Position numbers and translations under genes: made by a program. From positions 1-56,400 of the forward strand of contig JAPLIR010000006.1 in the NCBI GenBank assembly GCA_026389015.1: a stretch of DNA of 56,400 bases. The letters are read 5' to 3'. Shown one piece after another: positions 1 through 8,589 of the stretch; position 1 is the first letter of the stretch, and every line of letters begins with the position of its first letter. This DNA comes from Candidatus Dependentiae bacterium. Lineage in GTDB: Bacteria > Babelota > Babeliae > Babelales > Vermiphilaceae. The notes below the pieces were generated by a model, which was given only the letters and a program-made list of their open reading frames with translations, was not told where the DNA came from and did no database searches.

Positions 1-698
1 GTGCTTGTACGAAGTGTGCTGTTTGCACTATCAATTTGCGATTGCAAGAAGCCCGTGCTTGTCTTGAGTACCGTACAACAGTTGTTGGCTGCATCAATTT
101 GAGACTGCAAGAACCCGGTACTTGTACGAAGTGTGCTATTGGCTACATCAATTTGTGATTGTAGGAATCCGGTGCTTGTTCTGAGTGATGAACAACACGC
201 ATCGATAGATGACTGCAAGAATCCAGTACTTGTACGAAGTGTGCTGTTTGCACTATCAATCTGCGATTGCAAGAAGCCCGTGCTTGTCTTTAAGACCGTA
301 CAACAGTTGTTGGCTGCATCAATTTGAGACTGCAAGAACCCGGTACTTGTACGAAGTGTGCTATTGGCTACATCAATTTGTGATTGTAGGAATCCGGTAC
401 TTGTTCTCAAGGTACTTCTTACGTTATCAACCTGTGACTGCAAGAAGCCCGTGCTTGTCTTGAGCACCGTACAACAGTTATTAGCTGCATCAACTTGAGA
501 TTGCAAGAAGCCTGTACTTGTCTTCAATTGATTATCAATATTAAGCAATAAATCAACCTGTGATTGCAGGAAACCGGTGCTTGTTTTTAAGACCGTACAA
601 CAGGTGTTAGCAGCATCAACTTGCGACTGCAAGAAGCCCGTACTTGTTCTTAATGATGAACAACAAGCATCAATTTGTGATTGTAAAGATCCTGTACT
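1..698 (-). repeat. In-frame tandem repeats, 54 and 63 bp units
   Basis: Twelve units encoding STGFLQSQ[IV]D... are visible, lengths 18 or 21 codons. A higher-order repeat of 225 bp (18+18+18+21 codons) is nearly identical: the sequence beginning at base 1 recurs starting at base 226. The array continues past the left edge of the window. Confidence 0.9.
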
Positions 699-1814
699 TG
701 TTGCTATTGAATCGCCACATATTTTTTGACAGATTCTACCTTCGTTAATAAGAGATAGATTGCCAGGAGCAGCAAATGCTATAGTACCCAACGTCGCTGC
801 ACCAGCTTGATCTTTCCATAACGTCACCGCATCTACCGTCAATAACGAAGTGCCACCAAACGTATACGTAGAACCTCTGGTTGTCCATGTCGATGGACCA
901 TTGACTGTTATTTTACCTTGCGTTTGTGTAACATTACCAACCAAGTCAAATTCTGTGTAACTTAAAATCAGTGTCGAATTATTATTACCAAAAACTATGC
1001 TTCCTCCACCTGTTCCAAGGCCTTTAAGCATAACGTCGGTCATAAAAACTGTTGCATTATTGTTAATGCTTATTGTTGCCCCAGCCGCCAAGGTCAACAC
1101 ATTACCATTACCCTGAATGGTATCACCATTGTTAAAATTGGTATTCCCTACAAGCGTCACTGGACCGTTCAATGTAAGATTAGCATCGAGGACAAAAGTA
1201 CCGGTCAAACTCAAAGCTCCTCCACCAAGCTCTATGTTATGGCCATTAAAATTAATAGTCCCCGTTCCTATATAAGAAAAGTTATCAGCAAATTGCAGCG
1301 TATTATCTAAATTTAAAATTGCTCCATTCGTGAATGCAATATTAGTTCCTAATGAATTCTGCAAAGCAAAAGTAGCCGTAGTATTAATATCTTGTAACGT
1401 AATAGGGCCGGTTAATAAAGCTGCCCCCTCAACACGAGCTCCTGCACCTGAGATATTCACCGTTTGATTAATAACACCACGCGTATCTTTTATATAACGA
1501 GTGCCACCGTTTAATGTCAAGGTACCCGTACGAACACCGTCAGGAGCAAGTACTGCGTTCAGGAGCATGCTGTTGCCATCATTTTGCAACAAGCCATCAA
1601 TAAACGTGATGTTAGAACCAGAAATAGTTCCGCCAATATCTTGCATGAGCTTACCGCCCATAGAAGACACTGGTTGATTAACTACAAAAGAAGCCCCTGG
1701 TGCAACACGCACAAAAGAGCTATTACCCCTAAAATTTATCGTACCACATTGTACTGTAACAACAGACAATAGCACGTTTAAGAATAAATAAGACGATATT
1801 TTATAATGCTTCAT
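1..1814 (-). CDS. Secreted solenoid-family protein with STGFLQSQ-D repeats (3' end outside window)
   Basis: I read one uninterrupted frame from an ATG at 1814 to the window edge (604 codons, no stop), so the gene is partial. Residues 1-25 (MKHYKISSYLFLNVLL...) look like a signal peptide. The next 340 or so residues are Gly/Thr/Asn-rich beta-solenoid-like sequence (GGTRYIKD, GTINFNGHNIELGGGA, QGNGNVLTL). From about base 698 leftwards the protein changes to tandem units of 18 or 21 residues built on STGFLQSQ[IV]D, many containing a Cys-Cys pair (DAANNCCTVLKT, DACCSSLRT). It is the last visible gene of the minus-strand paralogue array and shares the MKH start and solenoid style, but I do not see the propeller or the usual SGFLVYNNV end. 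The repeat spacing (21 residues is three heptads) suggests an alpha-helical or trimeric fibre; this is inference. Function unknown, presumably a surface or secreted fibre. Confidence 0.85.
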   Translation of the reverse strand, partial: MKHYKISSYLFLNVLLSVVTVQCGTINFRGNSSFVRVAPGASFVVNQPVSSMGGKLMQDIGGTISGSNITFIDGLLQNDGNSMLLNAVLAPDGVRTGTLTLNGGTRYIKDTRGVINQTVNISGAGARVEGAALLTGPITLQDINTTATFALQNSLGTNIAFTNGAILNLDNTLQFADNFSYIGTGTINFNGHNIELGGGALSLTGTFVLDANLTLNGPVTLVGNTNFNNGDTIQGNGNVLTLAAGATISINNNATVFMTDVMLKGLGTGGGSIVFGNNNSTLILSYTEFDLVGNVTQTQGKITVNGPSTWTTRGSTYTFGGTSLLTVDAVTLWKDQAGAATLGTIAFAAPGNLSLINEGRICQKICGDSIATSTGSLQSQIDACCSSLRTSTGFLQSQVDAANTCCTVLKTSTGFLQSQVDLLLNIDNQLKTSTGFLQSQVDAANNCCTVLKTSTGFLQSQVDNVRSTLRTSTGFLQSQIDVANSTLRTSTGFLQSQIDAANNCCTVLKTSTGFLQSQIDSANSTLRTSTGFLQSSIDACCSSLRTSTGFLQSQIDVANSTLRTSTGFLQSQIDAANNCCTVLKTSTGFLQSQIDSANSTLRTS

Positions 1815-1885
1815 ATACTACTCTCTTTAATTATCTAGCTCATATACTAGTAACTTTTTCTATCTATAAGTCTTACCTTTTTTTT

Positions 1886-1915
1886 CATGTTATTGTAAAC
1901 TAAAAAACCCGAATT
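1886..1915 (-). other. Possible vestige of a solenoid-family 3' end
   Basis: The gap between the first two array genes (1815-2027) contains no gene. On the minus strand 1915-1886 reads N-S-G-F-L-V-Y-N-N-M in one frame, matching the SGFLVYNNV end of the neighbouring paralogues. No longer open frame extends upstream, so this may be the remains of a deleted array member. The match is short, so chance cannot be excluded. Confidence 0.35.
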
Positions 1916-2027
1916 TACATGAAATCGCGATCCAGTCAGTACTTTCACTACAAAGTCCCAAAGATTTTTTCCACTCATTTTAAACTTATGCAATAGGACC
2001 GAGACAAAGTATATCTATGCATGCTTA

Positions 2028-4017
2028 TCACACGTTATTATAAACTAAAAATCCTGACACTAGATTGAGCCCTGATTCTGGTAATATCATCAAATTAATA
2101 TTGTTTGCAGACAAAACACCATCGCCAAACCTTACTCCTTGTGCTTGTGTAACAGCATTACTTACTACATTACAGATCCCATCAACTGTCACCATTCCTT
2201 TGGTCAGTTGTAAACCTATTGTACTAGTACGCAATGTTGTCTGATATAAATACAACTCAGCTGTTGAATCTTGAAAGTTGAGCAAGTTGTTGGACGCGCT
2301 TGATGGGGCATAGCTGAAAGTCATGCCACTATCAAACATCAACTGCGCATTACTCGTAATCGTACTTATTTGACTCGTTTGATATACAAAATTTGAAGCG
2401 CCAGTCATTAATACCTTATTATTAATTTGTAATGAGCCTCTTACAAATTGATAATCACCTGATTGCACCCACGTTGTATTTTGTAACTGGACCTGACCAG
2501 TATTATCAACATTATTTATTTTAGACCCAGAAATACCAGTAACCATCATATTTTTTAGTACCAAGGTTGATCCAGGAAAAACAGAAACTGTTGGGCTCAA
2601 ACTAAGATCCAACGTATACTCCTGACCATCAATTTCCACAAAGCCGTATGTTTCTACCGGTAGCGCAAGCGTTAAATCTCCATTCATGGTTAACTTGACG
2701 TTATTCAACACAAGTGGAACATCAATCAACCGATAAATCGATACCGTAAGATTCGCATCCGCAACGGCCAAATAAGTACCACTACGAGACCAACGAACTT
2801 CATTAATTGCCTGTAGGGTGCCAATCGACAGAATTTACCGTCACCGTTTCACCAACGCGCGCAGAAGGCTCCTCAACCAAGGTGCCATTAGAAATGGTAT
2901 GCCTATAAATTCTCAAACTTTCAGTTCCTGCCGATAATCCTGCTGCAATAAAAGTCCCGCTGGGCGAATAATCAACTGCTGTTACTGTACGTCCAAGATC
3001 AACACCATTAGTCGACGTCAAGGTAGTATCATTAAAATAGTATAACAACAACTCATTAGCCCCAACCGTTGCATTAGCATTCACCCCTATAACCAAATAC
3101 TGTCCAGTACTATCCCAATTCATAGCGTTAGGCTGCACATTACGAATAGGCGTCAACGTACCAGTGGTTAATAAGCTAAGAGCGCCTGTTCCAGAATTAA
3201 AATTAAAAATACGCAACTGTGCTTGGTCAGGATACTGGGATGTGTCACTACTTGCCGCAACCCAACTCCCCCGAGGATTCCATGCGACGGCATAGCCAGA
3301 ACCACTTAATACATCGCCACCGGTTTGAACCAAATAATTAGGCGACGTATTGAATCGATAGGCAAAAGTATCATTAGTAGCAATATCACTTGCAATAGAT
3401 GTCTGCAAATAATTTAACGTCGGATGAAAGCGTACTGCCAAAGCACTAAAATTAAACGTCGTTGATGCAACCTGACTCAACAAAGGGCCACCATTAAAAG
3501 AATAAGTGTACAGTTCCGGTGCAGAAGCCGAAAAATTTGTCGCTGCAGCAACATATTGATCTGAAAAATTCCAGTCAATTGAGTTAACCGGTAACCCAAC
3601 CAAAACCGATGCCGTTAAAGACAACGTTTGTGCTGCATTAATAACAAGGGGCTCATTAATCGCAGGAGTATAAATAAAATTGTTATTACCTATAAAGGTC
3701 CCTGTTGAAATAAAATTTACCGTATCTCCTAAATATAAATCGGTATTAAGAGCCAATTTACCTAAACGCAAATCAATCGTTCTTGAAACTGGACATAGCG
3801 ACGTAAACAAGCAACTTGTTCTATTATTAGCAAGAGCAAACCCTCCATCGAACGAAGCAAAGCCACGCATCTCATTATCAGCATCCGCTGATGGAAATGT
3901 AACAAAACTTTGTGTAGATGGTACCGTAAACGAACCAATAACAATGCTCAATGCTCCTTGAAAGAAACAAATAGCGAAACTAAAAAAATATTTTTTAAAC
4001 AACGACACGTGCTTCAT
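2028..4017 (-). pseudogene. Solenoid/propeller family protein, broken in propeller blade 6
   Basis: The 5' part (4017-2803, 404 codons) has a signal peptide (MKHVSLFKKYF...), the VIGS/FVTFPSADADNEMRGFASFDGGF module and WD40-like blades 1-5, then stops just after the blade-6 motif SVDWHPTGN. A second open frame picks up in another phase as INEVRWSRSGTYLAVADANLTV, which is blade 7, and continues through the solenoid module to SGFLVYNNV at 2028. Compared with the intact paralogue 4034-6121, about 35 residues of blade 6 are missing at the junction near 2800-2810, and the frame has shifted. The simplest reading is an internal deletion of about 100 bp. The 3' half retains good family sequence, so the break is recent or is an assembly error. 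The 3' fragment could only start at a TTG (2771). Confidence 0.75.
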
Positions 4018-4033
4018 ACGGTGATCTGCTCTT

Positions 4034-6121
4034 TTATATATTGTTATATCTCACAATTCCCGAAACTACATTCAATCCTGATTCAGGCAACACTCTTATC
4101 GTTAGATTATTATTCGCTGAAACGCCATCACCAAAACTTATCGCTTGCCCTACATTCTGGGCTCCACTGACTACAGGACACACACCATCTATCACTAACG
4201 TTCCTTTAGTAAGTTGTAGCGCAGTCGTTGTTGTTTGCAGTGTTGTTTCATATAAATGTAATAAAGAAGTTCTATCGGCAAATGCCAATAAATTATTTGC
4301 CGACGATGATGGATTGTAGCTAAAGGTCATCCCTGAATCAAAGTACAACATAGAGTTAGAACCGATAGTACTTTGCTGATTTGATGTGTAAGCAAAGACC
4401 GTTGTACCAGTAACACGCAATTCACCCGAAATATACAAACGTCCTAGCGAAAAAACCGTACTGTCAGTTTGAATCCAAGTAACATTCTCTAAAGACAACG
4501 TCCCAAGATTATCTAAACAAGCCATTTTATTAGCTGAAACACCTGAAATCGTCATATTTTGTAACAACAACGAAGATCCTGCATCAACTAAAATTGCATT
4601 GCCGTTGGTTGCGGTAAAACTAGCACTCAAATCTAAGGTTATTCCTTTGCCATCAAGCGCACAAACACCTTTGAATCGTGCCATGTTCTTTAATGTAGTG
4701 TTACTACTAAGAGCCATCTTAATATTATTAAAAACAAAATAATCTAATGCGGGACTCACTCTATTATAGATACGGAGATTAAAGGCATCATCCCCACGAG
4801 CAACATACTTTGCATTAGGCGACCATGCTACGGTTCTTACAACTGATGTAGAATTTTCTCCATATAATTGTGTTAATGTTGCAGCGGTACTGTCATAAGC
4901 ATATAACCTAAATTCTGTTCCAGTACCAGTATTGCGTCCCATAACAAGTTGCGTGCCATCGGGGCTCCAATGGACTGAATTAACCGTCACTGTTTCTCCA
5001 ACTCGCGCAGAAGTCAATTCAGTTAATGTTCCCGCTCCAGGGTCATGTTGATATACACGCAAACATTGAGTTCCACTAATCAATCCAACGGCAATCACAG
5101 AATTTGTATGAGAATAATCAAGGCACGAAACAGTAACGCCCACTTCAGCTTGTGCATTAATGGCCAACGTTGTTCCATTGAACGTATAAACATACAATTC
5201 ACTGCCCGCATTACTTGCCACACCCGCGGCCAAATAGGTACCCGTTGGACTAAAAGACAAAGCATCATTAGAAACGTTGGCATTGGGAGCAATGTTAAAA
5301 GTGGTTAATGCAGTAAGCACACCCGCAGCAGCTGAATAAACTCTGATTTCGTTTGCAGTATCTGCATTACCAATAGCCAAAAAATTACCCGTTGGATGCC
5401 AACTAACCGCGAAAGCATCAAAACCTAGCTCAATAGCCGTTGTCTGCGTTAATGTTGCAGGGCCAACATTGTAACGATATACATACAGCTCTTGATTAGT
5501 ACCAGAGTTTCTAACCGCTGCAATATAATAATCTGAAGGATGCCAACTCACACCATTTATTCTCACGTTCGTTAAATTTACTGTAGCTCTTTGTACTAAA
5601 TTTCGGCCATCAAAACTAAAAACCCGTAAATTACCCGTGTTATCGCCTGTTGCAACAAAGCCACTATCATAGGCCCAATTAACACTATAGACAGCGCTGG
5701 GCAAAACCGCCGACGCCAGTATATATAATTGGTTTAATGGAGCAGCAGCCCATTGCAATGAGGCTGTTGTAGTAAATTGCATTCCTAAAGAATTACCATC
5801 AATGGTTCCTGTTGTAGCAAGCAGTGATGGCTTGAAAGCCAAATCTTTACTTAAAAAAAATGAACCACCATTCAAGGTAATTCTTCCCGCAACTGGATAA
5901 TACGCATTATAGGTACAGGTCGTTGATGCTCCGTCCAAAGTAAAACCATTTGGACAGGAAGCAAAACCAAGAATAGTATTATTGTTATCAGTATAAGGAA
6001 ACGTTACTGCAGCCTGCACGGAAACAGCAGAGTTCGATCCGACAACAACAGGATATAGAGGGCAATGCACCATGAAAAGAACTACAAAAAAACTATAGCC
6101 ATATTTTTTGAACTTATACAT
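4034..6121 (-). CDS. Secreted protein: solenoid module with inserted seven-blade propeller
   Basis: 695 residues. An N-terminal hydrophobic signal (MYKFKKYGYSFFVVLFMVH) is followed by VVGSNSAVSVQAAVTFP and a GFASCPNGFTLDGASTTC core (module A). Residues about 140-465 contain seven WD40-like repeats recognisable by VNW, VSWHPSD, VSWHPTG, LSFSPTG, LDYSHTN, VHWSPDG and VAWSPNA. Residues about 470-695 are the beta-solenoid module B (GKGITLDLS, QNMTISGVS, TWIQTDSTVFSLG, FDSGMTFSYNPSS, LPESGLNVVSG). The start codon lies inside the last codons of the upstream gene (8-bp overlap at 6114-6121), suggesting translational coupling. There is no C-terminal autotransporter barrel or anchor. Function unknown; probably secreted or surface exposed. 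Confidence 0.88.
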   Translation of the reverse strand: MYKFKKYGYSFFVVLFMVHCPLYPVVVGSNSAVSVQAAVTFPYTDNNNTILGFASCPNGFTLDGASTTCTYNAYYPVAGRITLNGGSFFLSKDLAFKPSLLATTGTIDGNSLGMQFTTTASLQWAAAPLNQLYILASAVLPSAVYSVNWAYDSGFVATGDNTGNLRVFSFDGRNLVQRATVNLTNVRINGVSWHPSDYYIAAVRNSGTNQELYVYRYNVGPATLTQTTAIELGFDAFAVSWHPTGNFLAIGNADTANEIRVYSAAAGVLTALTTFNIAPNANVSNDALSFSPTGTYLAAGVASNAGSELYVYTFNGTTLAINAQAEVGVTVSCLDYSHTNSVIAVGLISGTQCLRVYQHDPGAGTLTELTSARVGETVTVNSVHWSPDGTQLVMGRNTGTGTEFRLYAYDSTAATLTQLYGENSTSVVRTVAWSPNAKYVARGDDAFNLRIYNRVSPALDYFVFNNIKMALSSNTTLKNMARFKGVCALDGKGITLDLSASFTATNGNAILVDAGSSLLLQNMTISGVSANKMACLDNLGTLSLENVTWIQTDSTVFSLGRLYISGELRVTGTTVFAYTSNQQSTIGSNSMLYFDSGMTFSYNPSSSANNLLAFADRTSLLHLYETTLQTTTTALQLTKGTLVIDGVCPVVSGAQNVGQAISFGDGVSANNNLTIRVLPESGLNVVSGIVRYNNI

Positions 6122-7184
6122 TTTGATACACCATAAAGCCAGATAATAGGTTTAATCCTGATTCTTCCAATATAGAAATAGTAAGATTATTACTTGCAGA
6201 ACTTCCATCGCCCAATTTAATACCATTGCCGCTTGATGAAGCAGTGCTCATAACAGGGCATGAACCTTCTACTACTAATTGCCCCTTGGTTAAATTTAGT
6301 CCTGGCACCGTAGAATATAAAGTTGTTTCATATAATGCTAACGATGCTGTTGCATCAGCCATTGCAAGCAAACTACCAGACACCGAAGCATTATAACTAA
6401 AAGTCATACCAGCATCGAAAGCAAGGGATGCCTGTGAATAAATAGTTGAAGTTCTGGTGCTTTGATAACAAAAAACATAGGGCCCCGTACACATAAGATC
6501 ACCGAGTATGTCCAATTTGCCTTGCGTAAACGTATAATTATTACTCAAGACACAGGTCACATTATCAAATGAAAAGGTTCCCAAAGAATCAGTACAATAC
6601 ATCTTGCCCGCAGACAATCCCGTTAACGTAAGATTCCTGAGTGCTAGACTTGAACCATTACCAACAGCCAATGATCCACTAGAGCAATCAAGCGTATATC
6701 CTTGGCCATCAATCACCGATACACCGGTAAATGTCATAAGAGCTTGCAATGCAACATCAGAATTCATTTGAACAGCAATATCAACAAACGTCATTACTGC
6801 GGCTGGAAAGCTAAATGTCGAAATTTTATTGGGCAACAACAATGAATAATTATTTCCGTTGATACGACCACCATTAGCAAACACTGCTGTATTGCCCAAT
6901 ACTAACTTTCTACTTAAATTTAAAATTCCCCCGTTCATAGTCATGTTTCCTATAACGGGATAAAGAGAATTAAAAATACAGCTCGTTGCAGCAGTTGCTA
7001 GAGTAAATCCACCAGAAAATGCCGCAAATCCGCGCATTTCATTGTCAACATCAACAGCAGGAAAACTGGCCAATCCCTGAACCGAAGGTACCGTATTTGA
7101 ACCAATGACAACGCTGTATAATGAGCCCACATACAATGCTCCTAGGCTACTTATTACGATGCCAACTATTATCGCATGCTTCAT
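6114..7184 (-). CDS. Secreted solenoid-family protein, short form without propeller
   Basis: 356 residues. Signal peptide (MKHAIIVGIVISSLGALYVG), then VVIGSNTVPSVQGLASFPAVDVDNE-type module A, directly joined to module B (GQGYTLDCSSG, LRNLTLTGLSAGKMYC, TCVLSNNYTFTQGKLDILGDL, FDAGMTFSYN, LEESGLNLLSGFMVYQNV). It corresponds to the propeller-containing paralogues with the propeller left out. A GGTGAG element lies two bases before the ATG. Its final codons (CAA AAT GTA TAA) contain the ATG of the next gene. Function unknown; extracellular by its signal peptide. Confidence 0.88.
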   Translation of the reverse strand: MKHAIIVGIVISSLGALYVGSLYSVVIGSNTVPSVQGLASFPAVDVDNEMRGFAAFSGGFTLATAATSCIFNSLYPVIGNMTMNGGILNLSRKLVLGNTAVFANGGRINGNNYSLLLPNKISTFSFPAAVMTFVDIAVQMNSDVALQALMTFTGVSVIDGQGYTLDCSSGSLAVGNGSSLALRNLTLTGLSAGKMYCTDSLGTFSFDNVTCVLSNNYTFTQGKLDILGDLMCTGPYVFCYQSTRTSTIYSQASLAFDAGMTFSYNASVSGSLLAMADATASLALYETTLYSTVPGLNLTKGQLVVEGSCPVMSTASSSGNGIKLGDGSSASNNLTISILEESGLNLLSGFMVYQNV

Positions 7185-7212
7185 TACTCACCAATTACTT
7201 AAAATTTACTCG

Positions 7213-8448
7213 TTACAAGCTCGCATAGGCAAGATCACCTAGTATATTTACCGACCCTAAGATCTGTATACCACTCGCACGTCCAAGTGTGGTACTACTA
7301 GCAAAAAATAGATTCCCCGTTCCAAGATTCAACGTTTGAAATAAATTCAATATTGTCCCATTTCCCATATATATATTGGAACCCGTGCTACCCATTTGAA
7401 ACGATGCTGCGTTAACATTATTATAATTCAAAGTACCATTAGAAACTTGTAGCTGTGCTGCAGGTAAAATATTTACTTGAAGATCATTAGCGCTAACAGT
7501 ATTACCCAAAGAAATTGAACTTGACGTCGAAAGGTAACTAGTGTTGGCAACAAGCAGTGTACCCGTTGTCAAATTCAAGCCGGCAGAGGCCGCAAACAGA
7601 CTTGCACCATTTAAAAATAGCTCCGAAGAGGAACTAGAAAAAGTAAGTAGACTATTGGTAGCAGATGCATAACTAAACGTCATACCCAAATCAAATTCTA
7701 GCGTAGACAATGAGTTGATAGACAACGCATTCGCTGATGAGTAAGTAAAAATATTACTTCCCGTCATGAGCACATCATTAACAATATTTAAGTTACCGGT
7801 AGACAGCGTTAACGGTCCGCTTTGAATCCAAGTAACATCCTGCAACGTCAGGTTAGAAGCAGCAGAACCCATAGTAATGTCACCTGCCATTAGGCCTTTC
7901 AGCGTAGCATTTTTAATAATCACGGTTGCGCCAGCAGAAACTGCTATCACTCCTGAAGATCCAAACGTAATAACATTGCCGCCACCATCAAGAATGGTAG
8001 TTCCTTGAAGATTCAACGTGGCATTTAAGGTAACAGGAGAATTAAACCGTAATGATCCACCATTTATCGTATACGCATTTGCGCCACCTAGGGTAAACGT
8101 CGTTGATTGTTGCGGACACACTACCGAAAATCCTGCACAGGTAAAGGTCCCACCATTCACAAATGTTGAACCACCACCCATTAGAAAGTCTCGGCCTAGC
8201 GTTATTGTTCCGGTGCCCAACGTTACCGGCCCTAGAACAGGAAAGTAACTAGACCATGCCACCGTTACACCTGCTGCCATAGTAAAACCGGCGGTCATAA
8301 CTGCTCCGCCAAGTATTGAATTAGCGCCTGCATACGTAATCAACGTCTGAACACTCAAAGCGGTAGCTGAACCGGTTATCACACCATCCATATTGTTGGC
8401 ACTAATCATGATCATGAAAAGAAAAATAAGATATAATCTGTGCTTCAT
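7213..8448 (-). CDS. Secreted solenoid-family protein, long C-terminal form
   Basis: 411 residues, signal peptide MKHRLYLIFLFMIMISANNM followed by repetitive Gly/Thr/Asn/Ser-rich beta-solenoid sequence throughout (LGRDFLMGGGSTFVNGG, GTTILDGGGNVITFG, NATLKGLMAGDITMGSA, FDLGMTFSYASA). After the LNYNNV motif, where the short forms stop, it continues for about 65 residues (AASFQMGSTGSNIYMGNG... and onward). An AAGGAT Shine-Dalgarno sits four bases before the ATG. Large parts are almost identical in DNA to the gene at 13853-14968, including about 45 bp before the start. It heads the second copy of the four-gene cassette. Function unknown. Confidence 0.87.
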   Translation of the reverse strand: MKHRLYLIFLFMIMISANNMDGVITGSATALSVQTLITYAGANSILGGAVMTAGFTMAAGVTVAWSSYFPVLGPVTLGTGTITLGRDFLMGGGSTFVNGGTFTCAGFSVVCPQQSTTFTLGGANAYTINGGSLRFNSPVTLNATLNLQGTTILDGGGNVITFGSSGVIAVSAGATVIIKNATLKGLMAGDITMGSAASNLTLQDVTWIQSGPLTLSTGNLNIVNDVLMTGSNIFTYSSANALSINSLSTLEFDLGMTFSYASATNSLLTFSSSSSELFLNGASLFAASAGLNLTTGTLLVANTSYLSTSSSISLGNTVSANDLQVNILPAAQLQVSNGTLNYNNVNAASFQMGSTGSNIYMGNGTILNLFQTLNLGTGNLFFASSTTLGRASGIQILGSVNILGDLAYASL

Positions 8449-8589
8449 CAGTATCCTTATTTCATAACAAAAAAATTTGAATGATCGTATCTAAAAAAAC
8501 GCCTCATAAAACATTAATTGAATCTTCTGGTCCGCAACGTAACAAAATTTTTTTTGCATAGCAAATAAAAAAACTAAGCTCTTATTTTT

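Noticed and set aside
209-463. Plus-strand open frames in the 1-700 region
   Set aside because: They are the antisense of the STGFLQSQ repeat; the repeat makes all frames quasi-open.
1-698. CRISPR array
   Set aside because: The regular repeats are directly adjoining and lie in one open coding frame; there are no unique spacers.
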